Shown here piece after piece: positions 43,523 to 55,400 of a DNA stretch of 64,000 nucleotides. A program made the position numbers and the translations under genes. How positions within the stretch are numbered: position 1 is the first letter of the stretch; each line of letters opens with the position of its first letter. Source of the stretch: Impatiens glandulifera (Eukaryota > Streptophyta > Magnoliopsida > Ericales > Balsaminaceae); contig NC_061863.1 in NCBI RefSeq assembly GCF_907164915.1, positions 35,437,382-35,501,381 of the forward strand, written 5' to 3'. The notes beneath the pieces are model-generated. The model had not been told where the DNA came from. It saw only the letters and a program-made list of their open reading frames with translations, and ran no database searches.

Positions 43523-44278
43523 TTAACCATAGGATAAAAGGTTTTGCAAAAAATAAGCATGTCTATAGCCTGTGATGTCGGTCAGAAATATTACCCAAGT
43601 AAATTTAGAATAGTCATAAATAACTACCATAGTATATTGCATGCCTCCTAGACTAGTTACTCCAACCGGACCAAACAGATCCATATGCAGGAGTTCTAAG
43701 CACCTTTCAGATTGATAATTTCCTTTACTTTTGAAAGATGACTTTATTTGTTTACCCATTTGACATGCAGCACACACTTTATCTTTTGAAAATTTTAATA
43801 TTTGGAAAACCGTAAACTAGTTTTTTAGAGCATATGAAGTTGATTGTTTTGAAATTCAGATTGTTTAGCTGTTTATGCCAAAACCAGTTTGGATCATTTT
43901 CAGCTATCATGCATACAGATTTTTCAAAATCAGTTTTCCAATTAACTTTGTAAATATTTCCCATTCGGTTACCGGTTAAAAGAATGTCATTTTGATGATT
44001 CTTAACTAAGCATGCATTCTTATGAAACTCAACTTTATATCCTACATCGCACATTTGACTTATGCTTAACAGGTTCAAATGCAGGTTTTCTACTAGTAGC
44101 ACATTATTTATGGACAGGTTACCATGGACAATCTTACCCTTGCCCAAGGTTTTACCTTTCGAGTTGTCACCAAATGTGATAACCGCTCTGGTTTCATAGG
44201 TGATGTCTGCTAGCAGCTTCTCGTTGTCGGTCATGTGTCTCGAGCATCCTCTATCCAGATACCATTCTGGTTGCTTCT
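43523..44278 (-). pseudogene. pol: E4 pol remnant: protease and start of integrase only
   Basis: The minus-strand frame begins near WYLDRGCSRHMT, the protease active site, in which the usual D-S/T-G is D-R-G. It continues through the protease and the integrase HHCC finger, with a frame change near 43780. At about 43570, after YDYSKFTWVIFL, integrase stops and the sequence is that of the post-pol spacer (TDITGYRHAYF matches nothing in pol). The rest of integrase, all of RT and RNase H are deleted. Confidence 0.85.
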
Positions 44279-44333
44279 CCTAACATGTAAAAGAAAGATA
44301 TTTACACCTTTTTGGTACCCACATTCAGTTGGG

Positions 44334-46186
44334 TCCATGGTTGATTAGTCCCTTTGGGATCCAGACTTGAATAAGTCGGATCACCTTCCCGGTATCTGTT
44401 CTTATGGTATTCGGCTTAACTTCTTGATCCTTGCTCAAGAATGCTTTATATCGTGGTGATGAATGTTTTTGAAATCAAGATTTACTTGTTATATTTTGTT
44501 TATTTTCTGTCAGGTTGGCTTTCCTTTTCTCAGGATGAAGCCAGTTTTCTGATTCGGTCGGACTCACATATTTTAATTCCGATTTTTTGACAGTTTCTGC
44601 CTCATTGTTGGTTGAAGAGCTCTTGACAAATCTTATAAATGGAAGATTGTCTTTTGTGAGTTTCATCCCGTTAGATTGGTTTGGTTCGTTTGATTTATTT
44701 TGTTTATATCCAATACCAAATCTACACTTGGGGTGTCTTTTATAGTTACACATCTGATCTACGACTTTACGAGATCTTTCCCACGCAGCCGTAACATACA
44801 GTGCTCGTTCATCGACTTCAGTTACCGGTTGAACTGTCTCCTCATTTTCTAAGGATATTTCAGCCGGTTCATACACTGTGGTTTCGCATGATTCATCAGC
44901 GATACCACTTGACTCTACGGTTTTATATTCTACCGGAGTCGGTATGTACGCCGATATGTTTCCGAACTCAGCGACCATTTCGTTGAGTGCAGAAATCAAA
45001 TCTTCTTTAGTGAACTCATCAGAAGAGAAATCAAATACCTCTTCGTCATTTTCCATGAAGCATGTTACTCTTTCTTAATCATTCTCGTTGTCGGAATACG
45101 CCCATTCGCTTCCATCGTCGGATGCAATGAGTGCCTTCTGTATTTCCTTCCCCTCATCGACTTGCTGGTTATCAATTCTTCGGTAACCGTTCCGTTGGTT
45201 GTCATTTCTCCGATAGTCATTCCCTTGGTAGTTGTTACCCTGGTACCGGTTGCCTTGGTAGTTGTTGTCTTGATAGTTACCTTCCGGTTTTCTGTCGTCT
45301 CTCCTTGGTTTCTACATTCTAACCTGAATTGTCCAAAACCATCACAGTTATAACATCTTTTATTGGATTTGTCTACATAATTATAGTTAAAGTTGTTGTT
45401 AGATGGTGGCTGGTTCTTCTTCATGAATCTCCAAAATTTCTGAGCCAACATCGCCATCACATCTTCACTGATCTGATCAGCATTTTTGACTAGAGCCGGA
45501 ACGGTTCATACTTGGACCGTCAGTTCCACCGATGTAACCAAAGCTTTGGTTGCGGTTGACGTGGATGTTTCATCTTCGATCCGAGACTTAATCTCGAACT
45601 CGTAAGCTTTTAGATCCTCAAACACGTCATGCAACTTCATCTGCCCGAGGTTGCTTGATTCCCTCATCACCATGGTTTTGATATCCCATGTGCTTGGCAG
45701 TGATCTTAAGGCTTTAATGAATACTTCTCGGTTGTCGTATTTCTTTCCGAGTGTTTAAAGCTCGTTGACCACGCTGGTGAACCGGTTGTTAAATTCTTTC
45801 ATGTTTTCCCCCGGTTTCATACTGATGTTTTCATATTTTTGTGTAGCCACCAAGATTTTGTTCTCCTTTGTTCTTTCGTTTTCTTCATGGATCTGAATGA
45901 TCGTCTCCCAGGCTACCTTTGCATTATCACAGGCTGATATCTTGTTCAAAGTGTTATCGTCTATAGCCTTGTAGATGTGCCTCATGCAATGGTTGTCCAG
46001 GTTACTCCATCTTCGATCTTCAGGTGTCCATTCATCTAACTCCTTGTTGATTTTGATTGGCCCTTCTTTCAGAACCCTGCTCATCTTATCATCCAACGTA
46101 ATCAGATGTAGATACATATGTTTCTTCCAGCTGCTAAACGCTTCACTGTTTAGCATTGATGGCTTGTCGTTGTGGGTCATGCTTCC
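44334..46186 (-). pseudogene. gag: E4 gag (stops, frameshift, damaged zinc knuckle)
   Basis: The ATG near 46186 opens MGSMTHNDKPSML. The capsid part has the UBN2-type wording AWETIIQIHEENERTKENKILVATQKYE. Stops follow near 45755 and 45510. The zinc knuckle at about 45315-45360 reads CYNCDGFGQFRLEC: the conserved His is Gln, which should abolish zinc binding. Next, 45225-45290 contains short tandem repeats in the DNA (five-codon period), and the frame changes there. The C-terminal part (45056-44475) is open, and gag ends at GPN with a TGA at 44336-44334. Confidence 0.8.
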
Positions 46187-46220
46187 CATCTTCTTCGGTT
46201 GTTTGAGTGCTAAGAACCTT

Positions 46221-46232
46221 GCTTTGATACCA
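46221..46232 (-). other. Primer binding site of E4
   Basis: On the minus strand TGGTATCAAAGC lies two bases beyond the LTR end at 46235, the tRNA-iMet type also used by E2 and E5. Confidence 0.87.
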
Positions 46233-46234
46233 CT

Positions 46235-47432
46235 TGTTAGGATCGGGGACGCCCTTGGAGGACCGGGGTGTTCCGGTTTTGGAAAGGGTGGCCGCTTACA
46301 CAACACTCAACACTTTGGTGATAGTCCGGTTAGAGACTATAACCGTTCTCAGCACTTCGCAAACTGTCACAGACTCTTGAACTGGGTTCAAGGGCGGAAA
46401 TGTCTGTTTCAGTCTGAAGCAACGTATGCGACTTAGTTTTGATGAGATTGACAAGGAATCGATTAGACGAAGTATATGGACCGGTTTGATTAGGGATTAT
46501 GTTTAGGTTGGTAATAGTTCGGTTTTTATAGTGAGTAAGCCGGAAATAAAAGAAATGACACGAGACAAGATTTTTTATGGATGTACGGACCAAACCCTCC
46601 TACGTCACCCCTTCTTCTCAGATTATGAGAAGGATCTCCACTAACTTGAATGTTACAACACTCACACAATGTCGGTCGAGCCTAACTCGTTATTCGCCGG
46701 TTACACCAATTCACTCTTGATGTAATACACTAACACAACACAACACAAACAAAGCTTCCGGTAAATGACACAACGGTTTTGGATCGTGCGTGAGATTTCT
46801 TTCTCTCTCTTAATATGTTCGTAACTTGCATTAATGAGGTCGCTTCGTCTTCCTTTTATAGTGAAGAGCATTCCAACGGTCACTTCCTTCTCTCACCGTG
46901 GGATTGGTCAATTCAAATTCACGCCGGTTCAGAGAGGTTGCTTGCACGTTTCAACTTCCTAACACTTGGCAAGCATGCAGATACCTCTTAGGTATAAGTG
47001 ACGTAACCGGTTTACAGATTTGGACACGTGTCAAGCATGCACCTTCCGGCTGTCTGAGTCGGATCAGTAAATCATCATTGTTTTGATTGCATGCTTCTGA
47101 TCCGGATCTTATCTTCTTTTATTTTCCCAAGACACGTCTATTTCGTCACATTACGTCATCTTTGTATTTCGTAGTTTCCGGTTGACTCTTTAATAGTATA
47201 ATCCGGCTGGGATGTAGGCTTTTCTTTGCTAGCCGGTCTGCTGAGAATGTTTAGGCTGATTCCTCTTGATCTTGATTTGATCATTCGGAACTGGATTACT
47301 TTGAAGTGTTCTTCAACCGGTTTATGAAGTTCCAACCGGTTTATACAATTCAATATGTTCCTGCACATAGAAGTTAATAGTTGTTTAGTTTTCTGGCCGG
47401 TTTTAAAATTAACTTACTTAATTTTTCTATCA
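46235..47432 (-). repeat. 5' LTR of E4 (about 1198 bp, divergent)
   Basis: It starts TGTTAGGATC next to the primer site; the outer end is set at TCTATCA (47432) by comparison. The TATA box (CTTTTATAG) is near 46853-46861 and the conserved core at 46575-46632. It differs strongly from the E4 3' LTR, so it probably belongs to a separate subfamily or to a recombinant. Confidence 0.75.
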
Positions 47433-47884
47433 TAGAGAGAGAAAGCAGATTCGCGGAAGAAGGAAATAAAATGACGAATGAAGGTATTTATAGCCGCGGA
47501 TTGGAATGCAAACTGTCGTGAACCGTCACATGAAGAATGGGCGGCAACTTTCCCTCCAAAGTGATATGGGCGGCAAGCTTTTGGTGGCAAGACTTTGGGC
47601 GGCAAGTCTTTGGAGGGGGTTCTTAGAGCGGGAATTCTTTGAGCGGTAAGTTATTTAAGGCGGTTATTTTTGTAACTGATTATTAGTGAGGCGATTATTT
47701 AACCGGTGATTTAGAAAAGCGATAGGCGATTTTAACCGATTGAGAATTTAAACCGATATTTAAACTTAGTAATTTTAAACCGACTTTTGAACTACATAAT
47801 TTAAATGGACATTCGATTGAATAAGAAAGACATGATATATACCGATACAAAGATCGGTTTGGAGTACACATAAGAAAGAGAAAA
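47433..47884 (-). promoter_or_regulatory. E5 ORF C promoter (ORF itself absent)
   Basis: The minus-strand TATA box CTATAAATAC is at 47484-47493, followed by a CT-rich leader that is cut by the E4 LTR. Upstream are TTTCCCTCCAAAG (on plus) and five or more GGGCGGCAA / AGCGGGAA words (47535-47645), as in E3 and E4. Confidence 0.55.
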
Positions 47885-48586
47885 TTACATAGTGATCATT
47901 TTAGAGAGTTTGTCATCTACCACTTCCTCGTTGAGGACATTCGAGAGATTCACCGGTGTACCCGGTCTAAGATTTGGAACGCAAGCTCGAATGACCCGAC
48001 TCAACTAAGGAGCATAGCCAAACCCTCTCTTTGTTTAGACCATGTTTTTCAAGTTATTGAAGATGACCGACGCCCAGTTGATGGGGGTGTTGCTGACGAT
48101 GTAGGTCATCATGTCGAAGGTCCGTTTGGAATAGTTTTGGTTCGGAGATTGGCAGATGATCGACCGGTTGACGATCTCATGCAGGAGTTGGATGTGGGGA
48201 GCGAGGTTTGTTTTCAGGCTGTGATTCTTTGCCAGTGTTTCAGATCTGGAGAACATTTCAGCGTAATCGACAGCTACGCTGCCCACCCGGGATGGGAAAT
48301 CTGAAAACCCTTCAGTGGGAAGATTAAACATTCTGGCGAGTCCGCTCTCCGGGAGAACGATGACGTTGTTTTTCACGGTGGATACAACTACACCGTTGAA
48401 CATAGACGCATTGTTGAAAAATTACACTACCTCTGAAAAGAATAGAGGTCCGAATTCTTCGAGGAAAGCGCGAAGTCCGGTTTCGTTGAGGGATTCAAAG
48501 AGTATCTCCCTGACTTCAACATCTTCCATGTCTAGGACAGAATAGAAGTCGACGCATAGATAGTTCCTGAGAGTGCGATGAGACAT
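47885..48586 (-). pseudogene. E5 accessory ORF B (two stops)
   Basis: The ATG at 48586-48584 opens MSHRTLRNYLCVDF. The motifs FNLPTEGFSDFP and INWASVIFNNLKNMV are kept. In-frame TAA codons are at 48424-48422 and 48037-48035. After the second stop the frame continues with GYAPQLSRVI to a TAA at 47887-47885, the expected length of about 233 codons. Confidence 0.82.
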
Positions 48587-48600
48587 TTTTCAACTGTTGC

Positions 48601-48684
<84 letters not shown>

Positions 48685-49063
48685 AAAATATTTTGTTTTG
48701 AGGTGTGTTGGTTTGAAGGGGAGATGTTTCTTAAATAGATTTGAAATTGGAGGGAAAGTTAGAACATTTAAAGTTGATATTCTGTTTTGTCTCATTAATG
48801 TTGGGGAATATTTATGTTTTCAAAACGCCTTGGGAAGGGGTTACTTTTTGACCGGTTACGAAGGCCGAGGCTGAGAATCTAGTTAGGAACTAACTAAGTT
48901 TGTGTAATTTCCCATGCAGTTGGAATTCAAAAAGTACTGAAATTTCATTGAGAAAGACGGATTACATTGAACTGAGAAATACCGAAAGGAGACATAATCG
49001 AGTAGGTTAAAAATACAACCGGTGCTTGAAGTAAAATGACCGGTTGTCCGAAGGAGTGAGTTT
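48587..49063 (-). promoter_or_regulatory. E5 spacer and ORF B promoter
   Basis: The minus strand has TTTCCCTCCAATTTC followed by a TATA-like CTATTTAAG (about 48725-48735), matching the E1/E4 layout. The leader contains a long (AG)n run, annotated separately. No other gene is visible. Confidence 0.5.
48603..48682. repeat. (AG)40 microsatellite in the ORF B leader
   Basis: This is 80 bp of uninterrupted AG (CT on the coding strand). The E1 copy has only a short CTCTCTCTCT run in the same leader, so the tract expanded in place. The antisense and sense ORFs across it are dipeptide artefacts. Confidence 0.97.
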
Positions 49064-49807
49064 TCAGTGGCTGGAGGAGGTGAGATGTTTGTTCTTCTTC
49101 TTCCAAGCTTTCTCGAACCGCTCATAGAAGGAGTCGACGAAATCCCTGGTCAAGACTTGTGACTGGTTTAGCCCTTCGCTCGGACAGAGCCGAACCCCGA
49201 GTTGCATGAGTAAAAAGTTGATCTGGGGAATGAAGTCGGTATGAAGGATAGTGATCATCCAGATCAGGATGTCAAACAGCAGCCTAGACCAATTGACCGG
49301 AGTATCAGTTGTGATAGCGGTCATGATGTTGAAGACGGTGGAGCAGTAGGTGTTTGTGACATCCTTTCCCAGGATGGCCCTACCGATGATGTCATTGAGA
49401 AGCTAATATTCAGCCCTCAACGATGACCGAGCTCCGTGGTCATCGACTGGAAGGTTCTAGCGAGAGAAGTTCAACGAGATTTCGGCTTTTAGTTCGGCCG
49501 AAACATTCAGATCGGTAAGACCTTCCTTCGGAAGATCGAATTACCGAGCGAAATCTCGCTCGGAAAAGTCAAACATCGTTCCCCTAACCCTAGATTGGAT
49601 AAGGGTATCAAATTATGGAGTACCACAGAAGACCCTAGCGTTGTGGAAGAATTCGAGTACGGTCTCAGGAAAGATGACATGTTTGTCATCTAGGAAGGGC
49701 TTCAGACCGATACTTTCTAGAGATTTAATCATTTTGAATATCTCATAATGTTGTGTCCCTTGCGTTGAGTCAAAATCAACTGTGAGAATGTTTTGGAACT
49801 GAGACAT
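49064..49807 (-). pseudogene. E5 accessory ORF A (four stops)
   Basis: The ATG at 49807-49805 opens MSQFQNILTVDF. In-frame stops are at 49615-49613 and then near 49543, 49460 and 49404. The conserved end DTPVNWSRLLFDILIWMI and LNQSQVLTRDFVDSFYERFEKAWKKK is intact to 49064. At least one stop replaces a Gln of the other copies (CAG to TAG). Confidence 0.82.
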
Positions 49808-50334
49808 TTTTGTCTTAGTGAGATGATGATTTGATATTGTGGATATTTGTCTGATGTTCACCTAACTTATATATTAGTTGAGAGGTGAGAGTATTATCTA
49901 GTGGGTAGAAGATGATTTAGTTTATTAACCATAGGATAAAGCATTTTGCATGAATTAGGTATGTGTACAGCCTAAGGGTGTGAGTCATAGGCCTGGACGG
50001 TGAGAGATATCATATCTTCACGTCTTTTGAGGCATGACTGTTTTGTTTTGAAAATATATCTTTTTAGAACAGATACGTCTAAACACAGACAGTTGTTCCA
50101 TTTTTGTTCGGAATGCAAATAATCTAGAATATATTATATTCAAACCGGTTGGTTTTTAGTCATAGGTCCTGATGTAGTTAATTAGTGTATGCACTAAGTA
50201 ACTGATCGGTTTACTATAACTGATAGACAAAGCGGTTCTTCAATAAATGCGATGGTAGATTCGGTTTCCGACAATTTAAGAAGAACTGCCGGTTTTGTCT
50301 GTCCGGACCGATTTTCCCTTTAGAGATTAATGGT
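49808..50334 (-). promoter_or_regulatory. E5 post-pol spacer with ORF A promoter
   Basis: The minus strand has a TATA box, TAATATATAAG, at about 49866-49875, some 60 bp before the ORF A ATG. The remaining ~450 bp resemble the E1 post-pol spacer and hold no gene. Confidence 0.52.
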
Positions 50335-53300
50335 TTAAGAAATGAGTTGATTAATATCGGTTAAACCGAGGATGTTTCTGAAGTAAGAAAACTTAGCTTC
50401 CTGCAGCGGCTTTGTGAAGATATCGGTTACTTGTTGTTCTGTTGATACGTATTCCAGCCGGATATGCTTCTACATGACATGTTCCCGGATGAAATGATGC
50501 TTATGTCAATGTTCTTTCTTGGTTCTAGAGTGTAAAATCGGATTGTATGTGATTGCTATGGCACTTGTGTTGTCATAGAAAATCGGAGATTCTTCGGCGA
50601 TGATACCGCAGTCCTTTAGTTGTTGTTAAATCCATAGGAGTTGTGAACAACAACTTTCGGCTGCCAGATATTCAGCCTCTGCGGTTGATGTAGCAACCGA
50701 CGTTTGCTTCTTGTTGTGCCATGAAACAAGCCGATCACTTAAGAATTGGCATGTTCCGCTGGTACTTTTTCTGTCAACTTTACAACCTGCATAGTCTGCA
50801 TCAGAGTAACTTGTGAGGTTAAAAGACAAGTCATTTGGATACCACAGACCGACTTCAGGGGTTCCCTTTAGATATTTCAGGATTCGCTTAGCGGCTGTAT
50901 AGTGAGATTGTTTGGGATTAGCCTGAAATCTTCCACACACTCCGACCGCAAATAGTATGTCCGGTCTACTTGCTGTCAGGTATAGAAGTGAACCGATAAT
51001 TCCACGATAAGCAGTAAGGTCTACTCCCTAACCATCATCGTCCTTATCCAGCTTGATTGATGAACTCATTGGAGTGGCGGCAGATGAGCATGTATCCATC
51101 CCAAATTTCTTTAGAAGTTCCTTTGTATATTTGGGCTGACTGATGAACGTTCTTCCTTCGAGTTGTTTAACCTGAAGACCTAGAAAGAAACTTAATTCTC
51201 CCATCATACTCATTTGAAATTTGTTAGTCATCAAGGTTGAGAATTTATCACATAGCTTAGGATCGGTTGATCCAAAGATGATATCATCCACATATATTTG
51301 AACAAGTAAAATGTGTCCCTTTTTCTCAAATTTGAATAGGGTTTTATCCACTGAACCTATTGTAAAATCATGATGTATCATAAATGCGGTTAATGTGTCA
51401 AACCAAGCTCTAAGAGCTTGTTTTAAACCGTACAGTGCTTTATTTAGACGGTATACATGATTAGGCAGGTCAGCATTTTTGAAACCGAGTGGTTGCTCAA
51501 TGTATACTTCTTCGCGTAGGTCACCATTTAAAAATGCACTTTTAACATCCATTTGAAAAACTTTAAAATTTTTGAAAGCAACAAATGCTAGAAAAATCCT
51601 AATGGCTTCAATTCTAGCTATAGGAGCAAAAGATTCTTCAAAATCAATGCCTTGTTCCTGTTTGTATCATTCTACCACTAATCTAGCTTTGTTCCTCATA
51701 ACCAAACCGTCTTTATTGAGTTTATTTCTGAATACCCATCTTGGTCTATGACCGGTTGATCTTTCGGTCTAAGGACTACGTACCAAACTTTATTACTCTC
51801 AAACTGGTTTAACTCTTCTTGCATTCCCAAGATCCATTCCGGATCCGACAATGCTTCATCCACCCTTTTCGGCTCAATCTAGGATATGAAAGCGGAATTG
51901 AAGTTTTCCTCTAGTATTTGTTGCCTAGTTTGGACGGGTTTTGAAGGGTCACCTATAATAAGTTCAGGAGGATGATTTGTGTTTCTTTTGAGATTCGGTT
52001 CAGGAGTGTCTACCAAATCACCGTTTGTTTGATCAAGGCTAGACATATTGGTAGGCTGATCAATAATGTCAGACCGACCGATTTCCTCAGTTTGAACTAA
52101 GGTGTCAGCTTCCGGCTGGGTTTCATCAACACCCATTTGGTCATGGACAAACCGTCTGAAAACAGGAACCTCATCTTCACTATCAGAATGGATATTATTG
52201 TTTTCTAATCTGTTGTGTAGATCAAAGGATGATGCAGTGTTACTTTCAACAGATTCATCGAATATAACATGAAGAGATTCCTCCACGGTTAAAGTTTTAG
52301 TATTATATACTCTATATGCTTTACTAACTGCTGAGTAACCTAGCATAATTTCAATATCGGATTTTGCATCAAAAGCAGATAAGTAATTTTTGCCATTTAT
52401 GTGAATGTAACATTTACAACCGAAAATTTTAAGATACCTAATGTTAGGAATTCTACCAAAATACACTTCATACGGTGTTTTGTTATGAAACTTGTTAATC
52501 AAAGACCGGTTTTGTGTATAACATGCAGTACTGATAGCTTCAGCCCAAAATTTTTGAGCAACACCCGAATCGGCTATCATGGACCTTGCGGCTTCCTTGA
52601 GAGTTCGGTTTCTTCTCTCGGCCAGGCCGTTCTGTTGAGGGGTTCTAGCACTAGACAACTCGTGTCTGATGCCAGATTCATCAAGAAATGCATTTAGAGT
52701 ACTATTTGTAAATTCGGTTCCTCTGTCACTCCTAATGTTGTTTATGCGTGTTGATTTTTCATTTTGCAAACGTTTAAGCAATGTAATTAAATTTGATGCG
52801 GTTTCACGTTTAGATGCCAAAAATGTGACCCATGTATACCTAGAATAATCATCAATAACTACCATAGTGTAAAGTATACTATCTAGGCTGGTGACCCTAA
52901 TCGGTCCAGATAAATCCATGTGAAGAAGATCTAAGCATCGGTTAGACTGAATGTGTCCTTTACTCTTGAAGGTTGACTTAGTTTGTTAACCCATTTGACA
53001 TGCTGAACACACCTTATCCTTATTAAATACTATATCAGGAATTCCTTCAACTAACTTTTTACCGCGGATATAGTTTAAGGTTTTGAGGTTTAGATGGTTT
53101 AGCCTTTTATGCCATAGCCAGGTTTCATCGGTTTTAGCTACCATGCAAATAGAATGCTCCACTTCAATTTTTAAATTTACCTTGTATATATTTCCTAACC
53201 TATTTCTGGTTAGTAGTATGTTACCCTGAGAGTTTTTAACTAAACATGCATGTTTGAGAAATTCTACTATATATCCAGCATCAGACATCTGGCTAATGCT

Positions 53301-53582
53301 TAGCAAGTTAAAATGTAGATTTTCAACTAGAAGTACATTATCAATTGTTAAATTACCATGGACAATCTTACCCTTGCCCACAGTTCTACCTCTTGAGTTG
53401 TCACCGAAAACAATCATTGCACCGGTTTCTATTTTGATGTCGGTTAGAAGGTTGTTGTTTCCAGTCATGTGTCTGGAGCAACCGCTGTCCAGGTACCACT
53501 CAAAGTTTCCTAGTTGTTTCTTCATATCCTGCAAAATATACATATTTACAACTATTTGATACCCACATTTATTTGGGTCCAC
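50335..53582 (-). pseudogene. pol: E5 pol: protease, integrase, RT, RNase H (many lesions)
   Basis: This is a copia polyprotein in domain order. The protease has WYLDSGCSRHMTG (D-S-G intact). The integrase finger ends CSACQMG, followed by a TAA at 52986-52988 where E1 has Lys. The integrase core has LLHMDLSGP, RSDRGTEF and NGLAERRNR (D,D-35-E intact). A TAG at 51879, a one-base deletion near 51744 and a further stop near 51665 precede the RT, which has [13 protein letters not shown] and [13 protein letters not shown] at 51030-51028, then RNase H ([15 protein letters not shown]) and several more stops follow. It cannot make enzyme. Confidence 0.9.
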
Positions 53583-55347
53583 AATTGATTAGTCCCTTGG
53601 GTATCCAGACTTTAATAAGTTGGACAACTTTCCCGGTTATAGTTTTAACTAGTTTTCCTGTACTCGGTTTGACATCTTTCTGTTTTCCTAAGAGTGCCTT
53701 ATTTTGTGGTGGCCTTTGGTTTATTCTATGTGGTCGTGGATCGGTTTGTTTACCTTTAGGCCGGTTGACTTTCCTTCTTTCAGGATGAAGCCATTTTTCG
53801 GAGTCATTTGGACTAACATAGGTTATTTCGTCTTCCGGATTTGAGGCACTTTGTTCCTCATCGTCGGTTGAAGAGTTCTTGACAAATCTTACAAAGGGAA
53901 GATTGTCTTTTGTGAGATTTATCTTGTCGGAACGGTTCTGGTTATTGGATTTATTGTTTTTGTATCCAAGACCAAATTTGCATTTGGGATGTCTCTTATA
54001 CTTAGACAACTGGTTCACCATTTCACTGGATCTTTTCCATGCAGCTATTCGATATCGGGTTCGTGCATCTTCCACTTCGGTCAACTCTTGAACTGACTCC
54101 TTGAGTTGTTCAGTCTCAGAGGATAGTTCAGGTGCTGCCTCGGTTTCTAAAATTTCATTAGGTTGAGTACTATTGGTTTTAGTTTCAGATAGGGTTGGTG
54201 CTATGGGGTCGGTTCTAAAGTTGAGTAGGGTTGGTATTAAGGTTAATAGATTCTTGTATTCTACTACCATGTCATTTAGTGCATTAAATAACTCATCTTT
54301 AGTAAATTCTTCTCAAGGAGAGTAAAATAAATGTTCCTCGTTTGCCATGAGACAGGTGAGTTCATCATCGCTGTCACTTTGAGCCCATAAGCTTCCTCCA
54401 TCATCGGCTATCAGTGCTTTCTGAACTTCCCTTCCCTCATCGGTTTGTGAGTGGTTGTTTCTTTGGTTCTGATCATCCGGTTTTTTATCGTCCCGTCTTG
54501 GTTTTCTGCATTCTCACCTGAAATGTCCCAAAAAATTGCATTTATAACATCTAATATTAGATTTATCACCGTAGTTATAGTTGTTGTTTGTCGGTTGGCT
54601 TTTCTTCATAAATCTACCAAACTTCTGTGCAAGCATTGCCATGGCATCCTCAGTGAACTGTTCAGCGGTTCTGATTGGTGCAGGAGCAACCGGTTCCATG
54701 GATGTGACTAAGGCCTTAGTAGAGGTTGAGGCCGATACTTCATCTTCGATCCTAGATCTCATTTCAAACTCATATGCCTTAAGATCTTCGAATACATCGT
54801 GTAGCTTCATCTTGCTTAAGCAATTTCATTTTCTCATCACCATTGTCTTTATATCACATGCACTTGGAAGAGATCTTAAAGCTTTCATGATAGTTTCCTT
54901 GTTATCATACTTCTTTCCAAGAGTCGATAACTCATTTATTACATCTGTAACCCGGTCACTGTACTCCCTCATGGTTTCTCCTGGTTTCATCTTGATTTTT
55001 TCAAACTTCTGGGTAGCCACCATTATCTTGTTTTCCTTGGTTCTTTCATTTCCCTCATGAAGTTGAATCACCGTTTCCCATACTTCCTTTGAGGTTTTGC
55101 AATCTCTGACCTTACAAAAGATATTTCTGTCCAAACCGTTGAAGATATGGTTTCTGGCATGATTGTCCAGATTGGCTCTCCTTATATCCTCTTTTTTCCA
55201 ATCCTTCCTATCTTTATCAATTTTTATCGGTCCTTCAGACAGGATGAACGACATCTCATCATCCATAGTGATTAGGTGCAAGTGCATGTGTATCTTCCAG
55301 TTGGCGAAATTATTACCTTCTAGCATTGGAGGCTTGTCGAAAGTCAT
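53569..55347 (-). pseudogene. gag: E5 gag (stops, including one inside the zinc knuckle)
   Basis: The ATG at 55347 opens MTFDKPPMLEG, followed by the UBN2-type capsid (KEVWETVIQLHEGNERTKENKIMVATQKFEK). TGA codons lie at 54828-54826, inside the knuckle after CYKCNFLGHFR (54514-54516) and near 54313. The C-terminal part (54270-53569) is open and ends VWIPKGLINCGPK with a TAA. The protease continues in another frame. The same stop position occurs in E2 and E4. Confidence 0.86.
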
Positions 55348-55386
55348 ACTTGCTTGCTTCAGGTTACTTGAGTATTGAAACTAACT

Positions 55387-55398
55387 GCTCTGATACCA
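55387..55398 (-). other. Primer binding site of E5
   Basis: On the minus strand TGGTATCAGAGC, an exact tRNA-iMet-type site, lies two bases from the LTR end at 55401. Confidence 0.9.
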
Positions 55399-55400
55399 AT

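Larger units (their letters stand above)
32001..47432 (-). mobile_element. E4: E1-family composite element, pol mostly deleted, hAT inside
   Basis: Minus-strand order is 5' LTR (46235-47432), primer site, gag, protease/integrase stub, ORF A, ORF B, promoter C (split by a hAT element), ORF C, doubled polypurine tract and 3' LTR (32001-33217). The two LTRs are far more different from each other than the 3' LTR is from those of E3 and E5. The flanks (GGCGG before 32001, TAGAG after 47432) are not a target duplication. The block may therefore be a recombinant rather than one insertion. Confidence 0.65.

Noticed and set aside
48578..48874. ORF with an Arg-Glu dipeptide run (and Ser-Leu on the other strand)
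   Set aside because: Pure translation of the (AG)40 microsatellite.
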